Part shown: positions 17,568 through 26,285 of the stretch, piece by piece
How positions within the stretch are numbered: the first letter of the stretch is position 1
Layout of the letters: every line of letters starts with the position of its first letter
From: Salinivirga cyanobacteriivorans
GTDB taxonomy: Bacteria > Bacteroidota > Bacteroidia > Bacteroidales > Salinivirgaceae
Assembly: GCF_001443605.1 (NCBI RefSeq)
Contig: NZ_CP013118.1
Coordinates: 124,001-188,000, forward strand
Length of the DNA stretch: 64,000 nt
Reading direction: 5' to 3'
Made by a program: the position numbers and the translations under genes
The notes under the pieces: model-generated
Databases searched by the model: none
What the model saw: the letters and a program-made list of their open reading frames with translations, nothing else
What the model was told of the DNA's origin: nothing

Positions 17568-18341
17568 TTAATCAACTTTCACTTTCTCCATTTTTAATGA
17601 TGCAAAATGATAAAACACAAGGAATTGATTATTAAATGAAAAGAAAGGTGGAACATCAGTCTGCATGGGAAGAGCAATCAATTGTTTGGACATATCATCT
17701 AAATCAATTATTGCATATTCCTTTCCATTCTCTGCAAATACGTATTTACCCATACGTGATATTTGAAAATCCAATATTAAGGATTGGTCTTCAAAAACTA
17801 GTAATTCCTTCTTAGTATGTATATTTAATCGTATTATTTTAAAAGGCGAGCTCCCTGTTTCTGGATATGTTTCTTTGTATAGAAAAATATTATCACCAAC
17901 TATTCTTTCTACATAGCCATCATACCCGATATATTCTGTTGTTTTATTAACCAAGTCTTTTCGAATTATGCCCTTTGGATGTTTTGAGTCTGTTTTTCTC
18001 AGTGTTGCATACAGTGTCTTGTTGTGAACATCCACAGCAATTGATTCAAATTTGTTTTTTATGGAATAAGTATCTCCCTCAATATTAACTGTGTAAATCT
18101 CATCTTCAAAAGAATAGAGTACTTCAAAATCATCTTCAACTCTTTGAGGAATGATTCCAGCAGGATATTTCTTTTGAAAGTTTCTTACCCTTTGATTAAT
18201 CGTAAAAACACTCTTTTCTTCCAAGCTATAGAATGCCGGCAAAGAATCAATATAGCCTACAAATTTAAATGGTGGGGGATAAACCTGTCCATACGTACAC
18301 AATGACGCATAAAACAACATTGAAACCAATAAATACTTCAT
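17568..18341 (-). CDS. Presumed periplasmic immunity protein, propeller-like (cassette 3)
   Basis: The 257-residue product has a Sec leader (MKYLLVSMLFYASLCTYGQ). The mature part is made of repeated short beta-strand units (FESIAVDVHNKTLYATL, YVFAENGKEYAIIDLDD) like a small beta-propeller. It begins 12 bases after the tip at 18353. Unlike the partners of the related tips at 27687, 30518 and 50646 it lacks a C-terminal YARHG domain. The immunity role is inferred from position and leader. Confidence 0.6.
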   Translation of the reverse strand: MKYLLVSMLFYASLCTYGQVYPPPFKFVGYIDSLPAFYSLEEKSVFTINQRVRNFQKKYPAGIIPQRVEDDFEVLYSFEDEIYTVNIEGDTYSIKNKFESIAVDVHNKTLYATLRKTDSKHPKGIIRKDLVNKTTEYIGYDGYVERIVGDNIFLYKETYPETGSSPFKIIRLNIHTKKELLVFEDQSLILDFQISRMGKYVFAENGKEYAIIDLDDMSKQLIALPMQTDVPPFFSFNNQFLVFYHFASLKMEKVKVD

Positions 18342-18352
18342 TTTATTAATGT

Positions 18353-19330
18353 TTAATTTTCTAAATACATGTAAAACCTTACATCTTTATGGTTTGTTGA
18401 CTCATAGGAATTAGTTATCTTTTGTGATTCAGAATTAATATCTGAATTCGGAAATCGTCTTCCAGCACCTGTATCAAAAACTAAAGACACATTTAATATT
18501 TGATAATCTGGATTTTCAACTCCATTTACATACCAAATCCACTCACCTTCAGAAAGCTGAGGCAACAAAGCATTAACATGCCCAGAACTACTTGAAGTTG
18601 GGTTCTCCCACGCAGTTACTATTAAATAGCCGTTCTGACACAAAGATACAGCCTCTTGAAAAGTGACTTCATGAAACCTTTTAGGGGGTTCATTACCAAG
18701 GCTATTATTCTCCAAAAAGGAAGCAATATCATTTGCTTGCCCTGGATTTGCAACTCTCCCATTCATACTTTGAGGAAAAAGAATACTGTCACCTGAAACT
18801 TCGAGCACATATTTTCTCAAACCAGTGTTACACTCAGAATTTTCGCCAGAAATTGATGCTGCTACAGAATAGGCTTTATTGATCAGAATTGCTTCATCAA
18901 ATTGCTGTCCTGTAACCGATGAAATATAATGGATCAAAGAATCAACATCTTCAGCTTTTACATAAACATGAAAATAAGCATCTTCATAAGTTTCATACAT
19001 AGGAACATACTTTTCAAATTTAATGGGAATAGTTTCAATTTCCTCATTTGTGTAGGGTATATTTTCCGAAATTGCACTTCCAATGGTATACCTATCGGAT
19101 GCTATTTCTTTTTTTCCTTCTTCATGGTTTAAAAGTGGAGCATCAATCATTATGTAATCATATGTTTTACCTCCAAGTTCAACATTTTTGGCAAAAGCAT
19201 ATATCTCCTTATTAAATCGAAGATAATAATTAAGTGCTCCTCCATTAATATTTGATTGTTTTATTTCTTCAATAACGGATAATACTTCATCTAAGTCATT
19301 TTGAGGATAAACGATCTCCGCCTCTTCCAC
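18353..19330 (-). CDS. Toxin tip with CN/LFP/GH cysteine-peptidase-like domain (cassette 3)
   Basis: After the VEEAE boundary comes a linker of about 150 residues, nearly the same as in the tip at 27687-29219 (YPQNDLDEVLSVI, KTYDYIMIDAPLLNHEEGKK). The C-terminal domain has Cys in SECNTGLRKYV near residue 164, ILFPQ near 180, and a histidine in SSSGHVNALLPQ near 250. This spacing suggests an NlpC/P60- or CHAP-like cysteine amidase acting on peptidoglycan, but the family is not certain. The only start is GTG in the shared boundary, and the frame stops just beyond the repeat joint at 19390, so it is probably a silent cassette. Confidence 0.62.
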   Translation of the reverse strand: MEEAEIVYPQNDLDEVLSVIEEIKQSNINGGALNYYLRFNKEIYAFAKNVELGGKTYDYIMIDAPLLNHEEGKKEIASDRYTIGSAISENIPYTNEEIETIPIKFEKYVPMYETYEDAYFHVYVKAEDVDSLIHYISSVTGQQFDEAILINKAYSVAASISGENSECNTGLRKYVLEVSGDSILFPQSMNGRVANPGQANDIASFLENNSLGNEPPKRFHEVTFQEAVSLCQNGYLIVTAWENPTSSSSGHVNALLPQLSEGEWIWYVNGVENPDYQILNVSLVFDTGAGRRFPNSDINSESQKITNSYESTNHKDVRFYMYLEN

Positions 19331-19390
19331 ATCCTCAAAGATATGCCATCCACCTTCTGGGTCATGTATGAAGTCCCATTGGTATTTCCA

Positions 19391-20390
19391 AGTGAGCAGG
19401 AAAACCCATCGTCAATGATGCTTTTATACAGGCTTTTATCAAAGAACGTCGTGCTATAAACACACTTTCAAATATATAAAAATCGGCCATACTTTTTCTT
19501 TCAATTGAAAAGTTCAATTGAAGAAAAAAAAAGACCACAGGTTTATTTTTTAAAAGAAAAACAAAAAAAAGAAAGCCATACCGCAAGGTAAGGCGGAAAG
19601 GGCTGTCAAGGCTGACGGCAAAAGAGTTTTACCATAAAAATCCATTTATTAAAACTGTTTTGCCGGAACTCGCCTTGGCCTTTACTGCCCTTGGAGCCGG
19701 CTTAAATTGGGCTTCCTTTTTTTGCTTTCCGGAAGTCAAAAATTGCTTTGTTTAAAGCCTTTAACCTGCTGAACAATGGTAACTTGTGCGTAAGGAAAAA
19801 GTGCCTACAGCAAGCGGAGGGAAAGCGGATGCAATGAGCGATGCCCTGAGCGTAGTCGAAGGGTGGAGCGGGTTGCAGACGCTGTGCAGCGATAGCGAGC
19901 CGCCTGCGAGTAGAGCAAGGGTGGCGCAAAAGAAAGCCTGACGAAGGAAGGCGGTTTGTGCCATACGAAGGGCAATAAAACAAACGGAGTTACCATTAAA
20001 AAACATGTCCGACTTCTGGCGGATCAATCAATTTAACGAGGCTTGTTTTTTGCCCGTAGTAGGCGCCTACCTGCCGGAGGCAATTTAAAAAAGTCGCCGT
20101 TACCCGCAGCGACCAGCAGGCTCGCTTAACTCGGGCAGCGGTTGGCTGTGTCTGCGATGTGGAGTTTACGGAACATGGCAGGCGCAGACAAAGGAGCTGC
20201 CAATGAGGAAGATTGAGGAACGCAAAAAACATGACAAGCTGGAGCGAAGCGGAACTTTAGCGGCACAGCGCTTTTTTATTCAATTGAAAAAAATAAAATG
20301 TCATAAAAATGTGCTGTGACGGCTTGGCGTGTTTTTTTGCTGACGAGTGATGACGAATACCGCTTTTCCGGATCGTGCGGTGGGGGTTAT
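19391..20390. repeat. Long mosaic repeat R, copy 2
   Basis: This non-coding block of 1.0 kb starts at the metallopeptidase homology edge and ends at the winged-helix ORF stop. It has the GAGCGTAGTCGAAGG block (about 19848), the GAGTAGAGCAAGG block (about 19907) and the GGAGCGAAGCGG block (about 20241). No protein-coding gene is supported in it. Confidence 0.75.
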
Positions 20391-21062
20391 TTACAACTCC
20401 TGCCATCCTTTAAAATCTTTAAATTCTTCAAAGGCCGATTCCCATATCTCAGAGGCTTCCTGTGCCCGGGTTTGTGGTATGAGTTCGTAGTTCTGCAGTT
20501 GACGGTAGCCTTTGCCGTTTTTCCGGATTAGATTTAATTCCCGTAAGCCTTGTAAAATGCGATTGCAACTGGTTTTTGATTTTCCGGTAAGTGCTTGTAA
20601 ATCCCTCCAATTGAAAGAAGAAGATAAACCGATTTCATCAAACAAGATTTGATAATAATTTCTTATATTGCCCGATATATCAAGCTTTTGGGCTGTAAAC
20701 AATGGACTGATCAACATTAAAGCTGTTGCATAATCTTCTCTTTGGCTGATGTAATTTCCCTCGCTGTCTTTTTGCCTGTAGAGCTTATTGATTACCGTTA
20801 ATGAGTGTACCAGTGATTCATAAAGTATGCGTACATCGTTCTGTAAAATGGTGCTGCTTTCTATTTCTGTGGTTGGGTCGTGTACTGTTGTTGCCCTTGG
20901 GAACAGGTTCTTTAAGGCGATTACTAAGCTTGTTATTTTTAGGTATCTGCATTCCATTGTTTTTTCAATATCTCTATTAACACTTTTCGTGGGACGCGGG
21001 ACGCAAAGGGTTTTTTCCAGTAATGACGCAGGTTCTATCGTCCCATTTGGCGTTCCACCCAC
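20391..21062 (-). CDS. Winged-helix protein resembling the primase C-terminus, copy 2
   Basis: The translation is identical to the copy at 13676-14347, with the same alternative ATG start 105 bases inside the frame. Complete identity between copies about 6.7 kb apart points to recent duplication or gene conversion. It is followed by repeat R and preceded by a primase in the same orientation. Confidence 0.65.
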   Translation of the reverse strand: MGGTPNGTIEPASLLEKTLCVPRPTKSVNRDIEKTMECRYLKITSLVIALKNLFPRATTVHDPTTEIESSTILQNDVRILYESLVHSLTVINKLYRQKDSEGNYISQREDYATALMLISPLFTAQKLDISGNIRNYYQILFDEIGLSSSFNWRDLQALTGKSKTSCNRILQGLRELNLIRKNGKGYRQLQNYELIPQTRAQEASEIWESAFEEFKDFKGWQEL

Positions 21063-21093
21063 TTTGGGACGCTAGATATTTACCGGCTTAATT

Positions 21094-23697
21094 TTAGAGC
21101 TTATCTAATTGATTGTTAAGATATTCTTTAATCTGCTCACGCAACTTTACAACATTGTCCCAATACGATACTTTATAACGTAATCCCTTATTTTGATAAC
21201 CACCTGTAACCGAAAGATATTCTAACTCTAAAAGATTGTTTAAATATCGGTGTGTAGCCGATTTACTAAGGTTTAGACTATGCCGGATTTCCCGTTGCAT
21301 GAATTCATAGTTTTGCGGGTTTTCTTTTGCCAAAACATACGCCTTCAGCTGCTCAAAGAACTGCCGCAATGAGCCGTCCAACTCGTCCACTTTCAAAAAA
21401 ATACTGTCGAACATGATCTCTACGGCTGTTTTCAGGTCTTCGGGTTCGGTGATAATTCTGCCCCGGTCATCTCGCTTGCGCTGGTATTGGTGGATTAAGG
21501 TCACTTGTTTTACAAAACTCAAAAACAGTTCGTGTAAACGCCTTATTTTATGGGCTTGCGGTGGTAGTTTTATCTTGTCGGCATAGGGGTTGATTACTTT
21601 CAGCGGCTTTAACATGCGGATGCTGTTTTGCAAAAATTCCTTTGCTTCAACTTCCAGCTTTTTTTCTATCGTTCCGCTGGCGGTTTTGCTTTGGTAGTTC
21701 ATGATCTTTTGGGTTTGCTCGCTGCTTTCATCAACGGCCACAATAAACATACGGCTCATGTTGTCTTCATAAATTTGTCCGTGCGTGGTGGCGCATATCG
21801 AAGCCATCGGGCCGCGAACAATACGCTGTGCGCTGCGGATGTTGCCGTTCTCGTCCTTTTGACTGGTAGAGCTGCTGAGCTGTTCGTTGCTGATCAGCTC
21901 GCGCCAGGCAAACAAGGCTTCTTCTTTCAGCCCGTCGATGTCTTCCAAACAAACCAGTTTCCCTTGAAAATAATATTCATCGTAGTTGTAAAAACTGTTT
22001 TCCGTAACACGGGTAAATTTCACTACTCGTTCATCGGGCATTAAAGCGGCTATTTTGCTCAAAAGGTGCGTTTTTCCGCTGCCCGAACTGCCTTGTATCA
22101 GCGCATGCAGCGTGCCGGGCATTTTGTGGCTCGTGCCAATAATGAACAAAAACAATCGGTTGTTCTCTTCGCCTACGATGCCCGATTGGCCGATCAAATC
22201 GTTAAGATGTTCTATCAAGTTTTGTTTTTTCAGGAACGCTTTACACTTCGCTTGTTCCGGTAAGCTTAAAGCTTTGTCGTTTGAGTTTTCTTCGGTGGTT
22301 TGTTGCAGTTGATTATCTCTGTATTCTTCCAGTAAATCGGTTAGTTCTGATAAGTCGCTTTCCACCAAATCGCTGCGCAAATCCAGTTTCTCGCTTGCTT
22401 CTCTTGCTTCTTTCCTTGTTTGCTTTTCTTCGTATAAATCTAATCGGCAGCGGTATTTTATGGCGGTTTCCAAATGCTGCACGTCCAAACTCACCAGCAT
22501 TCTATCAAAAGTTTTCGGTAGGCTGCCTTTGATGATGTAACGGGCGGTGGGGGTTTCGAAAATTATTTTATTTGGGGTATTAGTGTTTAATGGTGACAGG
22601 CCGTTGGTTTCTTGTACTTCTTCGGGTGTAATGGCCTTATTGTTAAATTGTTGTATTGTTATATTGTTAGGTGATTTGGGAGTTTTGAGGTTTACAGGTT
22701 GCCGTTCTTCGATTAATTGCAGTATTGCTTCCTTGCCATAAGTCACGAACATACTATTTACATCCTCGCCATCAGGTGTTGGCACGCTTGTTACTTCAAC
22801 TCTGCTCAGTAACCTTTGAACGTTTTCTGTATTTTTTATTACGCCTTCACGTCCAGCATTGTCTCCATCAAAGAAAAAGATTACTTCTTGCTTCTCGACT
22901 CCGCTCGAAGACCATTCTGCAATGGCTGCTTTGTGTTCGGCGGTTAGGCCGTTGGTGCCGTAGGCGCTTAGTATGGAGACGCTCTGTAGAGCGTCTTTAC
23001 ATTGCAGCAGTGAAGCTGCATCTATGATGGCCTCGGTGATGATCAGGGTTTCGGTTTTTTGTACTGGACCGTGTCCGCCTACTGGCGGATAGCCCGGATA
23101 AAGCCCTTTGCGGTTTTCGGTATAGTAGTGTTTGCCAAATTCTACGTTATAACCATTGCTCTCGATGATTCTTCTACCGTACAGACTTACGATGTTTCCG
23201 TTTTTGTCTTTCAATGGGAACGTAATGCACTGTTTGAGATTTTTCCAGTTTACTCCTGAGTTATAGCCAACTTCTTGTAATTCTTCTAAGCAGCGGTTTC
23301 TCAAATATTCTTGTGCTTTGGGGCTGCGTGGGAGGCCTTCTTTTTGCCTGTTAAATAGTTCGGCAAAGTTTTCGGCCTCCGCAGCCCGCTTGGATGCAAT
23401 CCCCATTACATCGGTATTTTGGGTATTTTTTGTTGCGTTGCCATTGGCCAGTTCTGTGGCCTTTTTTAAAGCTGTGTGCTTATCGCAATTTTCTTTGTCC
23501 TGGATAAATTGTATTACATCGCCGGTTTTACCACAGCCAAAGCAGTTGTAAGTGTTAGTGTCTGTATAAATCTTGCAGCTGGGCTTGTCGTCCTTGTGGA
23601 ACGGGCATATAATATGATCATTCTTATTCATTTTAATGCCGTAATGCGCCAAAACACTCATTATAGGCAGCCGTTTTTTGATGTCGGGGATTTGCAT
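21094..23697 (-). CDS. CHC2/Toprim/AAA+ primase-helicase, copy 3
   Basis: The 867-residue protein is a chimera. Its linker and Toprim part (KDALQSVSILSAYG, LKTPKSPNNITIQQF) follow copy 1, while the C-terminal half, winged helix and short tail follow the inner type. It has a unique in-frame insertion YPPVGGHGPVQK before the Toprim strand, encoded by the palindrome at 23074-23089. CHC2 ligands (CPFH and CFGC), the TEAIIDA glutamate, Walker A and Walker B are all present. The mosaic suggests recombination between copies within the gene. Confidence 0.87.
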   Translation of the reverse strand: MQIPDIKKRLPIMSVLAHYGIKMNKNDHIICPFHKDDKPSCKIYTDTNTYNCFGCGKTGDVIQFIQDKENCDKHTALKKATELANGNATKNTQNTDVMGIASKRAAEAENFAELFNRQKEGLPRSPKAQEYLRNRCLEELQEVGYNSGVNWKNLKQCITFPLKDKNGNIVSLYGRRIIESNGYNVEFGKHYYTENRKGLYPGYPPVGGHGPVQKTETLIITEAIIDAASLLQCKDALQSVSILSAYGTNGLTAEHKAAIAEWSSSGVEKQEVIFFFDGDNAGREGVIKNTENVQRLLSRVEVTSVPTPDGEDVNSMFVTYGKEAILQLIEERQPVNLKTPKSPNNITIQQFNNKAITPEEVQETNGLSPLNTNTPNKIIFETPTARYIIKGSLPKTFDRMLVSLDVQHLETAIKYRCRLDLYEEKQTRKEAREASEKLDLRSDLVESDLSELTDLLEEYRDNQLQQTTEENSNDKALSLPEQAKCKAFLKKQNLIEHLNDLIGQSGIVGEENNRLFLFIIGTSHKMPGTLHALIQGSSGSGKTHLLSKIAALMPDERVVKFTRVTENSFYNYDEYYFQGKLVCLEDIDGLKEEALFAWRELISNEQLSSSTSQKDENGNIRSAQRIVRGPMASICATTHGQIYEDNMSRMFIVAVDESSEQTQKIMNYQSKTASGTIEKKLEVEAKEFLQNSIRMLKPLKVINPYADKIKLPPQAHKIRRLHELFLSFVKQVTLIHQYQRKRDDRGRIITEPEDLKTAVEIMFDSIFLKVDELDGSLRQFFEQLKAYVLAKENPQNYEFMQREIRHSLNLSKSATHRYLNNLLELEYLSVTGGYQNKGLRYKVSYWDNVVKLREQIKEYLNNQLDKL
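23074..23089. repeat. In-frame palindromic insertion in primase copy 3
   Basis: TCCGCCTACTGGCGGA is a hairpin element related to the TCCGCCAGCTGGCGGA found in repeat R (about 32427, 42858, 53758, 62899). With its flanks it adds about 8 residues compared with the other primases, without breaking the frame. Confidence 0.65.
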
Positions 23698-23860
23698 TTA
23701 AAAAAAAAGTTTAAAATTATTCCTGTCTCATATTTGTCTCAAAAGTATGATATTTGAGACTAATACGCAAGACTTATTCGAGTTTTTTATTAAAACTTTT
23801 TCTTATTTTTGTTGAATAACGCACAAATAAAGGTTTTAAACACGCAAAACAATCCCGATT
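23698..23860. promoter_or_regulatory. Divergent control region, class 2 operator (second copy)
   Basis: GTCTCAAA at 23736-23743 and TTTGAGAC at 23753-23760 repeat the arrangement upstream of XRE2 base for base. The TATTTTTG element for XRE3 is near 23811. Confidence 0.6.
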
Positions 23861-24196
23861 ATGACCATCGCAGAGCGCATTAAAATAATCCGACAACAGA
23901 AAAACATATCACAAAGTGAACTTGCTAAGGCTGCTGATATTAATGTAAAAAGTCTTTCACGTTATGAGATTGGAACGAGTATTCCTCCAGCAAATGCATT
24001 GAAAGCTATTGCTGATGCACTGGGAGTTTCTGCAGATGTTCTACTGAGTGACGACAATACTCAAATTAAGGACAAGGAACTATTAAAAAAATTTGAAATT
24101 ATTCAGGAAATGAATGGAGAGGCTGTAAAGATGATTATAAACTTTCTTGATTTAGCTATCCGAGATTATAAAACCAAACAAACTTATACTTCTTAA
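23861..24196 (+). CDS. XRE-family regulator 3
   Basis: This 111-residue protein is a near-duplicate of XRE2 with a single Lys-to-Val difference near residue 90. The helix-turn-helix is intact. Because XRE2 and XRE3 share operators, each should be able to act on both primase promoters, unlike the other classes. The sequence shared after the stop ends at 24230, where the immunity gene region of the tandem cassettes begins. Confidence 0.88.
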   Translation: MTIAERIKIIRQQKNISQSELAKAADINVKSLSRYEIGTSIPPANALKAIADALGVSADVLLSDDNTQIKDKELLKKFEIIQEMNGEAVKMIINFLDLAIRDYKTKQTYTS

Positions 24197-24252
24197 TTTC
24201 AAGCCACGCCATGCAATAGCGCGGTAGCGGGGAGTATCTTTGTATTAATCAC

Positions 24253-24885
24253 CTAATCTTCAGGCTTAAAATATTTGCTTTCTTCTTTAAGTTTAACAAA
24301 TTCACCTTTTTCTGTATTAATTTTGTAGATTTTTGTCACTAAAGTATATGAAAGCTTAAACACACCGTTTTTCCCTTTATCATAAATCTTGCGTTTTATT
24401 TTTATGTTAAAGTTGGGTGTAACTACACCTGACTGTTCTTGTAAATTCCCCGTATCATCAAATACATAAAACTGCATTTCATCACACAACTTCCCTTCTT
24501 TAAAAAGCCCGATTTTAACAATCGTTGTAAACTCATGAGAGCCATCCTCTGTATATTCATCATAAACCAATAAATAATAATTATCAACTAGAACCTTATT
24601 AAAAGCTCGGTACTTAAAAGGTACTGTATCACGATAAACAACTTCTAAGGTTTCTTGATTTACCCCTACTCGCTCATAGTAAAGCTTTGAACTGTCCTCT
24701 TTACAAACGTACTCATATGCTAGTTCGGAGGGAATTATTGCATAGTCATCAGAAGAAAAATTATCTTTAGTATATGGGAGTTCTTTCTTTGGGAAAACCC
24801 TTATAAACTCCTGAAAAGAATTCTCTTGACAAAAACCACCTAAAAAATTGAAGACAAGACTAATAAGCAAAAGTAAATGTTTCAT
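24253..24885 (-). CDS. Presumed periplasmic immunity protein (tandem cassette, C39-type partner)
   Basis: The 210-residue product starts with a Sec leader (MKHLLLLISLVFNFLGGFCQ; the Cys is not in a good lipobox). The mature protein is beta-rich with no recognised family. It begins 9 bases after the cysteine-peptidase tip at 24895 and is the last gene of a three-pair minus-strand array, directly facing XRE3. Confidence 0.62.
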   Translation of the reverse strand: MKHLLLLISLVFNFLGGFCQENSFQEFIRVFPKKELPYTKDNFSSDDYAIIPSELAYEYVCKEDSSKLYYERVGVNQETLEVVYRDTVPFKYRAFNKVLVDNYYLLVYDEYTEDGSHEFTTIVKIGLFKEGKLCDEMQFYVFDDTGNLQEQSGVVTPNFNIKIKRKIYDKGKNGVFKLSYTLVTKIYKINTEKGEFVKLKEESKYFKPED

Positions 24886-24894
24886 AATTTCATT

Positions 24895-26166
24895 TTATTC
24901 ATTTTTCCTAATTTCTGTTATTGTATAATAACGGTTATCATAAAAACGATAACCAGAAATAAATTTATTTTCTTGATCAAGATATAACTTATTAAGCTCA
25001 TTCTTACCTCGCGACAACTCATATTGCGGATTTGTGCCTACTTCATAATATCTAAAATAGTTTTGCCGATTAGTTTCATCATACCCCATTCCTACAATAA
25101 CCAAAAAATGACGGGTAGCTGAATTTGCATTATATGGAGGATCAGTCCTCGCATAATGAACACCAACCACCACTGGGTTTCCTTGGTTCAATTGCTCAAC
25201 GAGATACGCTAATTTAGAGGTGAATTTAACTGTTGGAAGCAATTGTGTGTAATCATTCTCAAATTTCAATACTGCAACATTGTTATCAGTGTTTTGTGGC
25301 GCGTTATATCCAGAATATTGAGATAAAATATATTTGCAAGCAATACAACAACAGGCACTTCCGTTGCATCCAATTATTGTATCAAACTGACTGTACCATT
25401 GAACATCTGACAAAAAAACATGATCAAATCTTTCTTCTCCATACAAAAACTGGTGCAACATATCATACTTATCCTCCTCCACAATAATTTCAACCACATT
25501 CGTACCGCCACTACCAATTCCTTCGAAGCTCAATGCTGTATAATTGCCGGATTGTTGGTAAATATAGTCTTTGGGGTACGGTTCACCATTCGCCGGGTTT
25601 ATCCGGGTCTCCTGTTGGTAGTGATCTAAATTTATCTGCATTTTAATGGGTTCATCTCCGCCGATGTCTACTGATGAGTTGTACAAGTATTCGGTTCCAT
25701 AATTAAATGAGACTTCATCTTCACCGTTTTCGTAGCCTTCTTTTATCTCATCCAATATCTCCAGTATTTCTGATTCATCGGTAATCAAGGCCCCCTCCTC
25801 CACATCTTCAAATATGTGCCAGCCGCCTTCGGGGTTGTGGATGAAGTCCCATTGGTATTTCCAAAGTTCGGTGCCGGTTGAATAATCCATAAGATTATCT
25901 GTTTCTCTCTGAGGCAAAGTAAAGGAATTTTCTTCGGAAAACGTGTGGCGTAAGTTGAAAACTCCGTGCCCAAGCTTCCCGATTCTCGGGACAGGCAATG
26001 CGCTACATCGCGGGTGGTGGCATCGGCGGTTACGAAGCCGTAGCGTGATTTGATGGGCATATAGCCTCGTACCTCGCCGCCTTCGGTGATGCCGGGGATG
26101 ACGAAAATATAGGCTTCGCCGGTTTGTACGGGGTCGTACTGCATGCTGGCCAAATAGGATCGCCAC
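24895..26166 (-). CDS. Toxin tip with C39-like cysteine peptidase domain (tandem cassette)
   Basis: The C-terminal domain has the hallmarks of a papain-fold C39-type peptidase: DVQWYSQFD, then the nucleophile region GCNGSACCCIACKYIL near residue 266, the catalytic His in TRHFLVIVG near 352 and a following strand YYEVGTNP. The N-terminal 60 codons are metallopeptidase read out of frame; true homology resumes at GKLGHGVF, after the palindromic insertion at 25977-25996. The boundary FEDVEEG comes before a variable linker of about 130 residues. The peptidase target is unknown, but its exported partner argues for a periplasmic or wall substrate. Confidence 0.62.
   Translation of the reverse strand: MAILFGQHAVRPRTNRRSLYFRHPRHHRRRRGTRLYAHQITLRLRNRRCHHPRCSALPVPRIGKLGHGVFNLRHTFSEENSFTLPQRETDNLMDYSTGTELWKYQWDFIHNPEGGWHIFEDVEEGALITDESEILEILDEIKEGYENGEDEVSFNYGTEYLYNSSVDIGGDEPIKMQINLDHYQQETRINPANGEPYPKDYIYQQSGNYTALSFEGIGSGGTNVVEIIVEEDKYDMLHQFLYGEERFDHVFLSDVQWYSQFDTIIGCNGSACCCIACKYILSQYSGYNAPQNTDNNVAVLKFENDYTQLLPTVKFTSKLAYLVEQLNQGNPVVVGVHYARTDPPYNANSATRHFLVIVGMGYDETNRQNYFRYYEVGTNPQYELSRGKNELNKLYLDQENKFISGYRFYDNRYYTITEIRKNE
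25977..25996. repeat. Short palindromic insertion in HExxH motif
   Basis: The sequence and codon position are the same as at 7216-7235. The flanking bases differ here (AAGCT instead of AAGTT, GTGCCC instead of GTGGCC), so this arm has diverged around a shared insertion. Confidence 0.78.
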
Positions 26167-26282
26167 ACGTCGCGCATCTCATTGCTGTAATCGGTGGTGG
26201 GGCGCTCTACAAGTCCATCGCCATTGGTGTCCCACTGGTTAAAATCGAGCGCGGGCAGGTACTCTACGTCCCAACTGACCAC
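25997..26282 (-). pseudogene. Metallopeptidase pre-toxin fragment (tandem cassette, C39 tip)
   Basis: This arm begins directly after the stop codon of the upstream immunity gene (TAG followed by codons for AVVSWDVEYLPALD). It runs to ADATTRDVAH, where the insertion breaks the zinc motif. It is a different allele from the arm at 7236-7593 (DFNQWDTNGDGLVERPTTD versus DINYWDENGDGLIERPNTD) and almost identical to the one at 29050-29335. Confidence 0.72.
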
Positions 26283-26285
26283 GGC

